DNA of 64,000 nucleotides from Vineibacter terrae. Lineage in GTDB: Bacteria > Pseudomonadota > Alphaproteobacteria > Reyranellales > Reyranellaceae. The DNA is taken from assembly GCF_008039615.1 (NCBI RefSeq), contig NZ_VDUZ01000025.1:1-64000 (forward strand), in the 5' to 3' direction. A model generated the notes under the pieces. It saw nothing but the letters and a program-made list of their open reading frames with translations, made no database searches and was not told the DNA's origin. Positions 1 to 8,303 of this stretch are shown in pieces; positions within the stretch are counted from its first letter, which is position 1; the number at the start of each line of letters is the position of its first letter. Both the position numbers and the translations under genes were made by a program.

Positions 1-207
1 CTCAACATGGTCGAGATCGAGATCGGCGTGCTGCGCGGCCAGTGCCTCGACCGCCGCATCGCAGACCGCCACACGCTCAACGCCGAAATCGCCGCCTGGG
101 AGCGCCAGCGAAACGCGACAGCCGCTCGCATCAAATGGATGTTCACCACCCAACGCGCTCGCACAAAGCTCGCTCGCGCCTATCCAGACGCAGCCAAAGA
201 GTCATAA
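1..207 (+). CDS. IS630-family transposase, C-terminal fragment
   Basis: The reading frame is open from the first base of the window and ends with TAA at 205-207. The residues (LNMVEIEIGVLRGQC..., then WMFTTQRARTKLARAYP) match the C-terminal tail of IS630-type DDE transposases: the last catalytic Glu region followed by the basic end. Only about 68 residues are visible, so the N-terminal helix-turn-helix and the first two catalytic Asp residues would lie left of the window. I could not recognise the right terminal inverted repeat in the 250 bases that follow. Whether the element is intact cannot be judged from here. Confidence 0.7.
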   Translation, partial: LNMVEIEIGVLRGQCLDRRIADRHTLNAEIAAWERQRNATAARIKWMFTTQRARTKLARAYPDAAKES

Positions 208-461
208 TCTCTGGGCACAGGTACTAGCCGCGGTTCACGTTGTCGACATAGCCCCGGTCGGGGCGGGTTGACAGCAGCCAAGGTTGCACCTTTGATCGCG
301 GCTGGTGCATTCGGGGCAGCAACGAGCAGCTGGTCGGATTTGACTGGGATGCCCTGGTGCACCTGGAAGCCGCTGCATCCTCGCGGACCATCCGGCGCTC
401 ACGCTGATCATGATCGCCGATGGGCTGCCGCTGGGCGAAGGCATCTTGGGAGTTCCGGCAC

Positions 462-752
462 ATGCCGTACGTCAATCGGGAAGCGCGAGATCGGCTGGAT
501 GCCGGCGGGTCGCCCAAGACCCCCGGCGAGTTGAACTACAAGATCACACGCCTCGTGGATGAATACCTGAGCCGCCAAGAGCTCAGCTACGCACGCCTCA
601 ACGAGGTCGTCGGCGTCCTGGAGTGCGCGAAGCTGGAGCTGTACCGGCGCGTGACGGCGCCATACGAGGACATCAAGATCGCCGAGGACGGAGACGTGTA
701 CGGCATCCTCAACTCGCCGAAGCTGCAGGCCAGGCCGAAATCCAGGGGCTGA
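462..752 (+). CDS. Small conserved protein, probably DUF6899 family
   Basis: A 96-residue acidic/basic protein beginning MPYVNREARDRLDAG, with a helical core (GELNYKITRLVDEYL, LNEVVGVLECAKLELYRR) and a tail reading YEDIKIAEDGDVYG. This resembles the DUF6899 family of short proteins of unknown function, recognised from memory. The ATG at 462 is preferred over the upstream in-frame start at 420 because a GGGAG sits about 10 bases before it. No signal peptide, membrane segment or catalytic motif is visible. It lies between a transposase remnant and a convergent TPR gene, so context gives no role. Confidence 0.6.
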   Translation: MPYVNREARDRLDAGGSPKTPGELNYKITRLVDEYLSRQELSYARLNEVVGVLECAKLELYRRVTAPYEDIKIAEDGDVYGILNSPKLQARPKSRG

Positions 753-808
753 TCCGCCTTGAGCGCGACGCCGGAGCGGGATCAGCCGGCTGTCCGTGAC
801 GTGAGGTG

Positions 809-2209
809 TCACCCGCGGCGTGCCGCGAGCAGCCTGAGCGTCCGGTCGAGACTCTCCTGTGCCTTCTCGCGCTCCAGCGGCATCCGCTCGCGGGTCATTT
901 CCTCCAGCGCCGCGCGGCAGGCCGCGGCCGCATCCTCCAGGCGTGCCATGTCGCGCTCCCGCTCGCCCAGCATCATCAGCGCGAGGCCGAGACTGGCCTG
1001 CGTCGTCGCCCATCGCAGCGGCACACGCTCGCGGCTGCTCTCCTGCAGCGCCGCGCGGTGGGCGGCCACCGCTTCCTCCAGGCGCGACACCCCTGTCTCG
1101 CGCTCGCCCAGCCGCGCCAGCGCAAGGCCGAGGCTGGCCTGGGTCATCGCCCAGTCCAGCGGCACGCGCGCGCGGGTGTACTCCTGCAGCGCGGCGCGGT
1201 AGGCCGCCACCGCGTCCTCGAGGTGTGTCGTCTCGCGCTCCCGTTCGCCCAGCAACATCAGCGCAAGGCCCAGATTGGCCTGGGTCATCGCCCAATCCAG
1301 CGGCGCCCGCTCGCGGGTCACCTCCTCGAGCGCGGCGCGGTGGACGGCGACGGCTGCCTCCAGCCGCGCCGTGCCACGCTCCCTCTCGCCCAGCCTGACC
1401 AGGACATTGCCGAGGCTGGCCTTCGTCGTGGCCCATTGCATTGGCACGCGCCGACGCCTGTGCTCCTCCAGCGCCGCGCGATAGGCCGCGGCCGCCTCCT
1501 CCAGGCGTGCCGTGCCGCTCTCGCGTGACCCCAGCATCATCAGCACGAGTCCAAGGTTGTTCTGTGTCTTCGCCCAGTCCAGGGGCACACGCTCTCGTGT
1601 GTGCTCCTCCAGCGCCGCGCGAAAGGCGACAACCGCTTCCTCCAGACGTGCGGTCCCGCTCTCCCGCATCCCCTGCAGTACCAGCGCGGTGGCAAGGTTG
1701 GTCTGCGTCCTCGCCCAGTCCAGCGGCAGGCGCTCGCGGTTGAACAGCTCCAGTGCCGCGCGATAGGCCGTAACCGCCTCTTCCACACGTGCCGTCCCGG
1801 TCTCCCGTTCCGCCAGCCGCATCAGGGCGGCACCGAGATTGGTCTGTGTTGCCGCCCACATCCGCGGCGCGTGCTCGCGGGTCAGCTCCTCCAGCGCCGC
1901 CCGGTAGGCCGCGATCGCCTCTTCCAGGCGTTCGGTCGCGCTTTCGCGCTCGCCCAGCCGCATCAGCGCGAGGCCAAGGTTGCTCTGTGTCATCGCCCAA
2001 TCCAGCGGCACGCGCTTGCGGGTCAGCTCCTCCATTGCCGCGCGGAAGGCGACAACCGCGCCCAGCAGCCGCGCCGTTGCGGCGCGACCGCTGCGCCGGA
2101 GCGCGGCTGGCCGGCGATCAGGCCGATTCTGCCGCAGCGATCGCCATGCGGGACACGGCAATGGCGATCGGCGGAGGAGGCGCAGTAGGATGCCGGCGAT
2201 GGAGCACAT
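809..2209 (-). CDS. Tetratricopeptide-like repeat protein (nine 47-residue repeats)
   Basis: The protein is built almost entirely of a 47-residue repeat with the core pattern PLDWA-TQ-NLG-AL--LGERE and then LEEAVAAYRAALEE-TRER. This is a helix-pair TPR variant seen in many alphaproteobacterial and cyanobacterial proteins and thought to be a protein-binding scaffold. It ends with a degenerate cap (ESLDRTLRLLAARRG). The start is uncertain. The frame is open to 2575, repeat similarity begins only near 2080, and the region before it has no repeat character. ATG at 2209 is one option, ATG at 2242 another. The 5' end may be truncated or recombined. No signal peptide or enzymatic domain is seen. The 5' side faces the divergent acyl-CoA dehydrogenase gene. 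Confidence 0.6.
   Translation of the reverse strand: MCSIAGILLRLLRRSPLPCPAWRSLRQNRPDRRPAALRRSGRAATARLLGAVVAFRAAMEELTRKRVPLDWAMTQSNLGLALMRLGERESATERLEEAIAAYRAALEELTREHAPRMWAATQTNLGAALMRLAERETGTARVEEAVTAYRAALELFNRERLPLDWARTQTNLATALVLQGMRESGTARLEEAVVAFRAALEEHTRERVPLDWAKTQNNLGLVLMMLGSRESGTARLEEAAAAYRAALEEHRRRRVPMQWATTKASLGNVLVRLGERERGTARLEAAVAVHRAALEEVTRERAPLDWAMTQANLGLALMLLGERERETTHLEDAVAAYRAALQEYTRARVPLDWAMTQASLGLALARLGERETGVSRLEEAVAAHRAALQESSRERVPLRWATTQASLGLALMMLGERERDMARLEDAAAACRAALEEMTRERMPLEREKAQESLDRTLRLLAARRG
826..2076 (-). repeat. Tandem array, 141-bp unit, nine copies
   Basis: The landmark CCTCCAGCGC (or a close variant) occurs at 901, 1042, 1183, 1324, 1465, 1606, 1747, 1888 and 2029, every step exactly 141 bp, inside the TPR gene. 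The copies are diverged from each other, but the phase never slips, so the array encodes 47-residue units in one frame. Confidence 0.9.
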
Positions 2210-2371
2210 GGCGCACAGCGGAGCGCGACGGCAAACTGCCATGGCGCCCGATGCGCAGCCGCTGACAATGACGACGGCGACATCGATGCAGGGAGTAGCT
2301 CTGTCGTGATGTTCCGCCTGGGAGGGTCTTTTGCGCATGAACGCCTTGCGACCACGTCCGCGGAGCGGCAG

Positions 2372-3508
2372 ATGAACCTGGATTTTTCTGAAGAGCAGAA
2401 GGCGTTGAAGGACCAGGTCCGGCGCTTTCTCGAGGCGCGCTGCACACCTTCCACGGTGCGCGCTGTGCTGGAAGGGCCGCTTTCGTTCGACCGCGCCCTC
2501 TACGAGGGCCTCGCCGAGCTCGGCGTGCTGGGCGCCGCGATCCCCGAGGAATATGGCGGGGTCGGCCTCTCCCATCTCGAGCTGTGCGTCGTGGCCGAGG
2601 AGCTCGGCCGGGCGCTGGCGCCGGTGCCGGCGGCGTCCTCCATCTATCTCGCCGCCGAGTTCCTGCTGCAGGCCGGCACCGAGGCGCAGAAGCGCGCCTG
2701 GCTGCCGCGGCTTGCCGCCGGCAAGGCGGTGGCGACCTTCGCCTTCGCCGAGGGGCAGGGCCGCATGACGCCCGACAAGGTGCAGGCGGTGGTGGCGGAC
2801 GGGCGCCTGTCGGGCGTGAAGTCGCCGGTGCCCGACGGTGACGCGGCCGACATGGCTATCGTGCTGGCGCGCTCAGGCGGCGGCAGCGGCGCCGGCGCGC
2901 TCTCGCTGTTCGTCGTCGACCTGGCCGGTCCCGGTGTCAGCCGCGAGACGCTGAGCACCATCGACCCGACGCGCAGCCAGGCGCGCATCACCTTCGATGG
3001 CGCGCCGGCCGAGCCTCTGGGCGGATCGGGCGATGGCTGGCACATCACCACCCAGGTGATGGACCGCGCCGCCATCCTGATGGCCTTCGAGCAGGTCGGC
3101 GGCGCCGACCGGGCGCTGGAGATGGCGCGCGACTACGCGCTCGACCGCATGGCCTTCGGCCGTCCCATCGGCTCGTTCCAGGCGATCAAGCACATGCTGG
3201 CCGACATGTACGTCTCGGCCACGCTGGCGCGCTCGAACTGCTACTACGCCGCCTGGGCGCTGGCCTCTGGCGCCGTCGAGCTGCCCGTGGCCGCGGCGAC
3301 GGCGCGGGTCTCGGCCACCACCGCCTTCCAGCACTGCGCCAAGAACAACATCCAGGTGCACGGCGGCATGGGCTTCACCTGGGCCTTCGACTGCCATCTC
3401 TTCTACCGCCGCTCCAACGCGCTGGCGCTGGCGCTGGGCTCGCTCTCGACCTGGGAGAGCCTGCTGATCGAGCGCATGAGCGCCGGCAACATCAACGCCG
3501 CGGCCTGA
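2372..3508 (+). CDS. Acyl-CoA dehydrogenase family protein
   Basis: A 378-residue FAD-dependent acyl-CoA dehydrogenase: N-terminal helical domain (MNLDFSEEQKALKDQVRRFL), central beta domain and C-terminal helical domain with AFGRPIGSFQAIKH and the IQVHGGMGFTWAFD segment. It would oxidise an acyl-CoA to the 2-enoyl-CoA and pass electrons to ETF. ATG 2372 is chosen over the 2306 start because homology begins there and GGAG precedes it. In many relatives the segment reads GFTWEHD; here Glu is replaced by Ala, so this subunit may lack the usual base. The next gene, 11 bp on, is a second dehydrogenase, which suggests a paired enzyme. The substrate is unknown. Confidence 0.88.
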   Translation: MNLDFSEEQKALKDQVRRFLEARCTPSTVRAVLEGPLSFDRALYEGLAELGVLGAAIPEEYGGVGLSHLELCVVAEELGRALAPVPAASSIYLAAEFLLQAGTEAQKRAWLPRLAAGKAVATFAFAEGQGRMTPDKVQAVVADGRLSGVKSPVPDGDAADMAIVLARSGGGSGAGALSLFVVDLAGPGVSRETLSTIDPTRSQARITFDGAPAEPLGGSGDGWHITTQVMDRAAILMAFEQVGGADRALEMARDYALDRMAFGRPIGSFQAIKHMLADMYVSATLARSNCYYAAWALASGAVELPVAAATARVSATTAFQHCAKNNIQVHGGMGFTWAFDCHLFYRRSNALALALGSLSTWESLLIERMSAGNINAAA

Positions 3509-3519
3509 CGGAGGCGGAC

Positions 3520-4779
3520 ATGGATTTCGACGACACCCCCGAGGAAGCCGCGTTCCGCGCCCAGGCCCGCGCCTTCATCGACGCCAACGCGCCCAGGCAC
3601 CTGGCGCCCGAGCTGAAGCGCGCCAGCTTCGGCTCCAGCGCCGTGCAGAGCGAGGACCCGCTGCGCGCTGCCAAGGCCTGGCAGAAGAAGAAGGCCGAGG
3701 CGGGCTGGGCCTGCCTGCACTGGCCGAAGGAATATGGCGGCGGCGGCCGCTCACCCATCGAGCGCGTGATCTGGAGCCAGGAGGAGGGGATCTACAGCGC
3801 CCTCTCCGGACCCTTCGTGATCGGCCACGGCATGTGCGGCCCCACGGTCATGGCCTGGGCCGGCGAGGAGCAGAAGCAGCGTCTGCTGCCGCCGCTGGCC
3901 TCGGGCGAGGAGATCTGGTGCCAGCTGTTCTCGGAGCCGGCCGGCGGCTCCGACCTGGCCGGGCTGCGCACGCGCGCCATGCCTGCCGAGGACGGCTCCG
4001 GCGACTGGATCGTGAACGGCCAGAAGATCTGGACCAGCGGCGCCCAGCATTCCGACTGGGGCCTGCTGATCACCCGCACTGCCCCCGACGTGCCCAAGCA
4101 CAAGGGGCTGACCATGTTCTTCCTGTCGATGCGCACGCCGGGCGTCGAGGTGCGGCCGATCAAGCAGGCCAACGGTCAGTCGGGCTTCAACGAGGTCTAC
4201 TTCAAGGACGTGCGCGTCCCCGATGCGCAGCGCCTGGGCGCCGTCGGGCAGGGCTGGCAGGTCTCGCTGACCACGCTGATGAACGAGCGGCTGTCGATCG
4301 GCACCGGCATGTCGACCTATTTCCCCGAGCTGTTCCGCTTCTGCCTCGAGGCCGAGGTCGACGGCGAGCCGGCGGTGAACGATGCCGCGGTGCGCTCGCG
4401 GCTGGCCCAGTTCGCGGTGCGCCAGAGCGGGCTGAGGTACACCGGCATGCGCGCCATCACGGCCCTGAGCAAGGGCCAGACGCCGGGGCCGGAAAGCTCG
4501 ATCGGCAAGCTCGTGGCCGGCGCCACGATGCAGGAGCTGGCGATGTTCGCGCTCGACCTGCAGGGCCAGGCTGGCGTCGTGTGGGACAAGGCGAGCCCGC
4601 AGGAGGGCCGCTTCCAGGCGCTGCTGATGCGCTCGCCGGCCACCCGCATCGAGGGCGGCTCGGACGAGATCCTGCGCAATATCATCGGCGAGCGCGTGCT
4701 GGGGCTGCCCGGCGACATCCGCGTCGACAAGGACGTGCCCTTCAAGGACATCCCCACCAGCGGCGGGGCCAAGTCATGA
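3520..4779 (+). CDS. Acyl-CoA dehydrogenase family protein
   Basis: A 419-residue flavoprotein of the long acyl-CoA dehydrogenase subgroup. Visible signs are CQLFSEPAGGSDLAGLRT (FAD/substrate loop), WIVNGQKIWTSGA, and a C-terminal RIEGGSDEILRNIIGERVLGLP, where the Glu of EGGSDEI sits where the catalytic Glu of many family members lies. The start has GGAGG seven bases before ATG 3520. It overlaps the next SDR gene by ATGA at 4776-4779, so it belongs to a four- or five-gene catabolic operon. Together with the preceding gene it probably forms a heteromeric dehydrogenase (inference). The chain length or ring structure of the substrate is not evident. Confidence 0.9.
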   Translation: MDFDDTPEEAAFRAQARAFIDANAPRHLAPELKRASFGSSAVQSEDPLRAAKAWQKKKAEAGWACLHWPKEYGGGGRSPIERVIWSQEEGIYSALSGPFVIGHGMCGPTVMAWAGEEQKQRLLPPLASGEEIWCQLFSEPAGGSDLAGLRTRAMPAEDGSGDWIVNGQKIWTSGAQHSDWGLLITRTAPDVPKHKGLTMFFLSMRTPGVEVRPIKQANGQSGFNEVYFKDVRVPDAQRLGAVGQGWQVSLTTLMNERLSIGTGMSTYFPELFRFCLEAEVDGEPAVNDAAVRSRLAQFAVRQSGLRYTGMRAITALSKGQTPGPESSIGKLVAGATMQELAMFALDLQGQAGVVWDKASPQEGRFQALLMRSPATRIEGGSDEILRNIIGERVLGLPGDIRVDKDVPFKDIPTSGGAKS

Positions 4780-5561
4780 GCAGCGTCGCAAGCTATCCGT
4801 TGCCCAACAATTCCGTCGACCTGACCGGGCAGACCGCGCTGGTCACCGGCGCGTCGTCGGGGCTCGGGCTGCGCTTCGCCAAGGTGCTGGCAAGCTGCGG
4901 CGCCAAGGTGGCGCTGGCGGCGCGGCGCGTCGAGCGGCTGGAGGCGGTGGCGGCGGAGATCCGCGCATCGGGCGGGCAGGCCGAGCCGGTGGCGATGGAC
5001 GCCACGGACGCCGGCCAGCTGGTGGCCGCCGTGGCCAGGGCCGAGCAGGCGCTGGGCCTGGTCACCATCCTGGTGAACAACGCCGGCATTCCCGACGCCC
5101 AGCGCGCGCACAAGATGCCGCTGGAGCTGATCGACCGGGTGATCGACATCAACATCCGCGCCCCCTACGTGCTCTCCTGCGAGGTGGCGCGCCGCCTGAT
5201 CGCGGCCGGCAAGCCCGGGCGTATCGTCAACATTGCCTCGTCGGCGGCCTACAACTACCGCGGCAACGGCGCCGCGCTCTACTCGGTGAGCAAGGCCGCC
5301 GTCGTGCGCATCACCGAGGCGCTGGCGGTCGAGTGGGCCGCCTACGGCATCAACGTCAACGCCATCGCGCCGGGCGCCTTCGCTTCGGAGATGATGGACG
5401 GCATGCTGAGCCGCATGGGCGACATCACCGCCCACTTCCCGCGCAAGCGCCTGGGCGATCCGGCGCAGCTCGACTCGACCTTGCTGTTCCTGGTGAGCCC
5501 GGCCTCCGACGCCGTCACCGGCACCAGCGTCCGCGTCGACGACGGCCAGCAGGGCCGGTGA
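4776..5561 (+). CDS. SDR family oxidoreductase
   Basis: A 261-residue classical short-chain dehydrogenase/reductase. The nucleotide motif TGASSGLG is at about residues 24-31, followed by NNAG, a Ser in IVNIASSAA and the catalytic YSVSK. It likely acts as a 3-hydroxyacyl-CoA or alcohol dehydrogenase in the same pathway as the two acyl-CoA dehydrogenases. The start codon overlaps the previous stop (ATGA), indicating translational coupling. The C-terminus DDGQQGR is short but normal for the family. Cofactor preference is not certain. The Arg-rich stretch after the second beta strand (AARRVERLEAV) is compatible with NADP(H). Confidence 0.88.
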   Translation: MSSVASYPLPNNSVDLTGQTALVTGASSGLGLRFAKVLASCGAKVALAARRVERLEAVAAEIRASGGQAEPVAMDATDAGQLVAAVARAEQALGLVTILVNNAGIPDAQRAHKMPLELIDRVIDINIRAPYVLSCEVARRLIAAGKPGRIVNIASSAAYNYRGNGAALYSVSKAAVVRITEALAVEWAAYGINVNAIAPGAFASEMMDGMLSRMGDITAHFPRKRLGDPAQLDSTLLFLVSPASDAVTGTSVRVDDGQQGR

Positions 5562-5580
5562 ACGGCAACGGAGGATCAGC

Positions 5581-6372
5581 ATGAGCGCATTCAAGGACAA
5601 CCTTCTGGCCGGCAAGGTCGCGTTCGTGGCCGGCGGCACCAGCGGCATCAACCTCGGCATCGCGCGCCGCTATGCCGAGCTCGGCGCCAAGGTGGCGGTG
5701 GCCGGGCGCAATCCGCAGAAGGCCGCTGCCGCCGCCGGGTCGATCGGGGCGGGCGCGCTGGGCCTGTCATGCGACGTGCGCGACTACGGCGCCATCCGCG
5801 CCGCCCTGGAGCAGGCGGCCGGCACGCTCGGGCCGCTCGACATCGTGATCTCGGGCGCCGCCGGCAATTTCGTGGCGCCCGCGATGGGCATGTCGGCCAA
5901 CGGCTTCCGCACGGTCGTCGATATCGACCTCAACGGCACCTTCAACGTGTTCCGCGCCAGCTTCGACCTGCTGCGCCGGCCGGGCGCGGCGCTGATCGCG
6001 ATCACCGCCGGGCAGGCGATCAACCCGGCGCCGCTGCAGGCCCATGTCTGCGCCGCCAAGGCCGGCATCAACCAGCTGATCCGCGTGCTGGCGATGGAGT
6101 GGGGTCCGTCGGGCGTGCGCGTCAACGGCATCTCGCCCGGGCCGATCGCCGGCACCGAGGGCATGGCGCGCCTCACGCCCACCGACGAGGCGGCGCAGGC
6201 GCTGGCCGGCCGCATCCCGCTGCGCCGCTACGGCGAGATCGCCGAGGTGGCCGAGAGCGCCGTGTTCCTGGTGAGCGAGTCGGCCCGCTACGTCACCGGC
6301 GCGATCCTCGACTGCGACGGCGGCTCCCAGCTCGGCGACGCCAGCGAGCGCCGTGGCGTCGGCCTGATGTAG
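5581..6372 (+). CDS. SDR family protein resembling 2,4-dienoyl-CoA reductase
   Basis: A 263-residue Rossmann protein with GGTSGINLGIA in the cofactor loop and SGAAGNFVAPA in place of NNAG. The usual YxxxK is absent: the segment reads QAHVCAAKAG, so Lys is kept and the Tyr position is not. The animal-type 2,4-dienoyl-CoA reductases (DECR1/DECR2) have the same loss and the same GAAGNF signature, so this is best read as a dienoyl-CoA reductase for unsaturated acyl-CoA breakdown. GGAGG precedes ATG 5581. It follows the previous SDR by 19 bp and fits the acyl-CoA operon. A palindromic repeat begins six bases after the stop. Confidence 0.85.
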   Translation: MSAFKDNLLAGKVAFVAGGTSGINLGIARRYAELGAKVAVAGRNPQKAAAAAGSIGAGALGLSCDVRDYGAIRAALEQAAGTLGPLDIVISGAAGNFVAPAMGMSANGFRTVVDIDLNGTFNVFRASFDLLRRPGAALIAITAGQAINPAPLQAHVCAAKAGINQLIRVLAMEWGPSGVRVNGISPGPIAGTEGMARLTPTDEAAQALAGRIPLRRYGEIAEVAESAVFLVSESARYVTGAILDCDGGSQLGDASERRGVGLM

Positions 6373-6377
6373 AAAAT

Positions 6378-6447
6378 CCCCTCGCCCCGCGACAGCGGGG
6401 AGAGGAAGGGGCCCATCGCGAAGCGATGGGAAGGTGAGGGGTAGGAA
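6378..6447 (+). repeat. Palindromic intergenic repeat, family A (copy 1)
   Basis: Two hairpins in series: CCCCTCGCCCCGC with GCGGGGAGAGG, then GGCCCATCGC with GCGATGGG, ending GGTGAGGGGTAGG. The same architecture recurs at 15146, 15251 (inverted), 41636 and, in part, 33353. It starts six bases after a stop codon and may also act as a transcription barrier or mRNA 3' end stabiliser. Confidence 0.8.
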
Positions 6448-6554
6448 CGGCCAAAGCATGCGCGTGTAATTGACGTGCCATGTTGAGCTGCGCGCCACAT
6501 GCCGGGATCGGGCAAGCCCTTTCCTCTTTGCCAGCCATTCGAAGGAGACCCGAC

Positions 6555-7355
6555 GTGCCGCACAACTACGAAACCTTCCTGGTCGAGCCGCGCGGCGCCG
6601 TCCACTGGCTGACATTGAACCGGCCCGAGACGCTCAACGCCATCAACACGCGCATGGCCGGCGAGCTGGCCGACTATTTCGGCGGGCTCTATCACGACCG
6701 TTCCTGCCGCATCGTGGTGATGCGCGGCGCCGGCCGCGCTTTCTGCGCCGGCCTGGACATCAAGGCGGCGGCCGGCGAGGGCGAGAAGCCTTTCGGCGGC
6801 GGCTTCGGCTTCCAGGGCTACCTGGCGGACGTCTACCAGAAGATGCGCCGCTGCCCGCAGCCTATCGTCACGCTGGTTCATGGCGCCGCCTGCGGCGGCG
6901 GCTTCGCCTTCGCGCTGGCGTCCGATATCCGCATCGCCGGCGAGAGCGCGCGCATGAACGCCGCCTTCATCCGGCTCGGCCTGTCGTCCTGCGACATGGG
7001 CGTGAGCTACTTCCTGCCGCGGCTGGTGGGCCTCTCGGTCGCGTCGGAGCTGATGCTGACCGGCCGCTTCATCAACGCCCAGCGCGCGCTGGCGACGGGG
7101 CTGGTCAGCGAGGTCGTTCCCGACGCGCAGCTGGAAGCGGCGGCGCAGTCCTATGTCGACGAGATGCTGGCAGCCGCCCCGATGGGCCTGCGCCTGACCA
7201 AGGAAGGGCTGAACCTCGCCGTCGACGCGCCCGGCCTCGAGGCCGCCATGGCCATCGAGAACCGCAACCAGGTGCTGTGCGCCCGCAGCGCCGACTTCGC
7301 CGAAGGCATGCGCGCCTTCATCGAGAAGCGCCCGCCCGTCTACAAGGACGCATGA
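6555..7355 (+). CDS. Enoyl-CoA hydratase/isomerase family protein
   Basis: A 266-residue crotonase-fold protein with RAFCAGLDIKAA (oxyanion-hole loop), HGAACGGGFAFALASDIRI (second oxyanion Gly) and SVASELMLTGRFINA. The Glu of SELMLTG matches the second acid of crotonase, but the first acid (the QPE of the rat enzyme) reads AAF here. A CDMG segment resembles the Asp of dienoyl-CoA isomerases, so hydration is not assured. The GTG at 6555 is chosen for the GAAGGAG eight bases upstream; the frame extends to 6480 but homology does not. It is likely part of the upstream acyl-CoA pathway, though separated by the repeat. Confidence 0.88.
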   Translation: MPHNYETFLVEPRGAVHWLTLNRPETLNAINTRMAGELADYFGGLYHDRSCRIVVMRGAGRAFCAGLDIKAAAGEGEKPFGGGFGFQGYLADVYQKMRRCPQPIVTLVHGAACGGGFAFALASDIRIAGESARMNAAFIRLGLSSCDMGVSYFLPRLVGLSVASELMLTGRFINAQRALATGLVSEVVPDAQLEAAAQSYVDEMLAAAPMGLRLTKEGLNLAVDAPGLEAAMAIENRNQVLCARSADFAEGMRAFIEKRPPVYKDA

Positions 7356-7447
7356 CCCGCGGCGGCGGGTGGCGAGGGAACCCTTGCGGCTGGAGCCTTG
7401 ATCCTCGAAGGATCCCTCGGTTCGTTCGGATCGAGGGAGATCGTTCC

Positions 7448-7849
7448 ATGCTGACAGGCTCCTGCCATTGCGGCGCGTGCCAGTGGACCTTTGACGGCGA
7501 TCCCGGTTCGGTCACGGCGTGCAACTGCACGCTCTGCCGCCGCTATGGCGCTCTGTGGGCCTACGACTACGAGAACGAGCGCATCCGCGTTTCCGGGCCC
7601 AGCGTGGCCTACACGCGCGCCGACAGTGCCGATCCGTCGCTCGAGATCCGCTTCTGCCCGACATGCGGTTGCGTGCTGTGCTGGCGGGGCCTGCGCCTGC
7701 AGCCGGACGGGCGCCGCCGCATCGCCGTCAATCTCCGTCTGGCGTTGCCGGAAGCGGTTGCCGATCTTCCCATCGACCATTTCGATGGACTCGACACGTT
7801 CGACGACCTCCCGCGCGATGGACGCTGCGTTCGCGACTTCTGGTTCTAG
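7448..7849 (+). CDS. GFA/CENP-V domain zinc protein
   Basis: A 133-residue protein with the cysteine pattern of the GFA (glutathione-dependent formaldehyde-activating-like) family: GSCHCGACQW at residues 4-13, ACNCTLCRRYG near 27-37 and FCPTCGC near 75-81. These are the ligands of two zinc sites. The family includes S-hydroxymethylglutathione synthase, but most members, this one included, have no assigned substrate. The start ATG 7448 is where homology begins; its ribosome site is weak. No partner gene is evident. Confidence 0.8.
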   Translation: MLTGSCHCGACQWTFDGDPGSVTACNCTLCRRYGALWAYDYENERIRVSGPSVAYTRADSADPSLEIRFCPTCGCVLCWRGLRLQPDGRRRIAVNLRLALPEAVADLPIDHFDGLDTFDDLPRDGRCVRDFWF

Positions 7850-7974
7850 CGTGCCCGCTTCGCGCGGGAGCGGCCCGCTCGTCGCGCACAGGGAGCGGTG
7901 CGGCGCCGACATGAAGTCGTAACCATAGAGACACAGCGGCCGTTGGCTGCACAACCCAAATGGCGAAGAAAGTG

Positions 7975-8057
7975 CTTCATGGTGAGCTTGTCGAACCATG
8001 AAGCGCCGCACCACTGCCCGTTCCACGCCTTCATGGTTCGACAAGCTCACCATGAAG
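7975..8057. repeat. Perfect 29-bp inverted repeat (family C)
   Basis: The arm at 7975-8003 (CTTCATGGTGAGCTTGTCGA and on) is repeated exactly in inverse orientation at 8029-8057 with a 25-base spacer. The motif GGTTCGACAAGCTCACC is a known type of mobile intergenic hairpin in alphaproteobacteria. The surrounding gap 7850-8303 has no convincing gene. Short purine-rich pieces (ACCATAGAGACACAG near 7922, and the inverted CCTCTGTGCTCCTCTGTG near 8135) look like a second repeat interrupted by this one. Confidence 0.8.
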
Positions 8058-8303
8058 GCTACTCAAATCGCCGCGGCTAGCGAACATTCTCGAGGTCAGT
8101 AGTACAGAGCCTTACAGAGAGGCTGCATTTTTTCCTCTGTGCTCCTCTGTGCCTCTGCATCGGCACACGTGCACCGCACCTTTCTGCGACCTGCCTGCTT
8201 TAATCACTTGTCGGGCGCGCCTTGACATAAGTGAGCGCTTTCACTAGTTACGCCTGGGGGCATTGGAAACGGTATTCATTCATGCATCCGATTGGTGCAC
8301 TTG

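Noticed and set aside
408-2000. A 530-residue minus-strand open frame over the TPR gene
   Set aside because: It is an off-frame reading of the 141-bp repeats; Gly/Ala/Arg/Pro-rich with no motif.
826-2076. CRISPR-like regular spacing
   Set aside because: The period is 141 bp, the units are coding and diverged throughout, and there is no short repeat with unique spacers.
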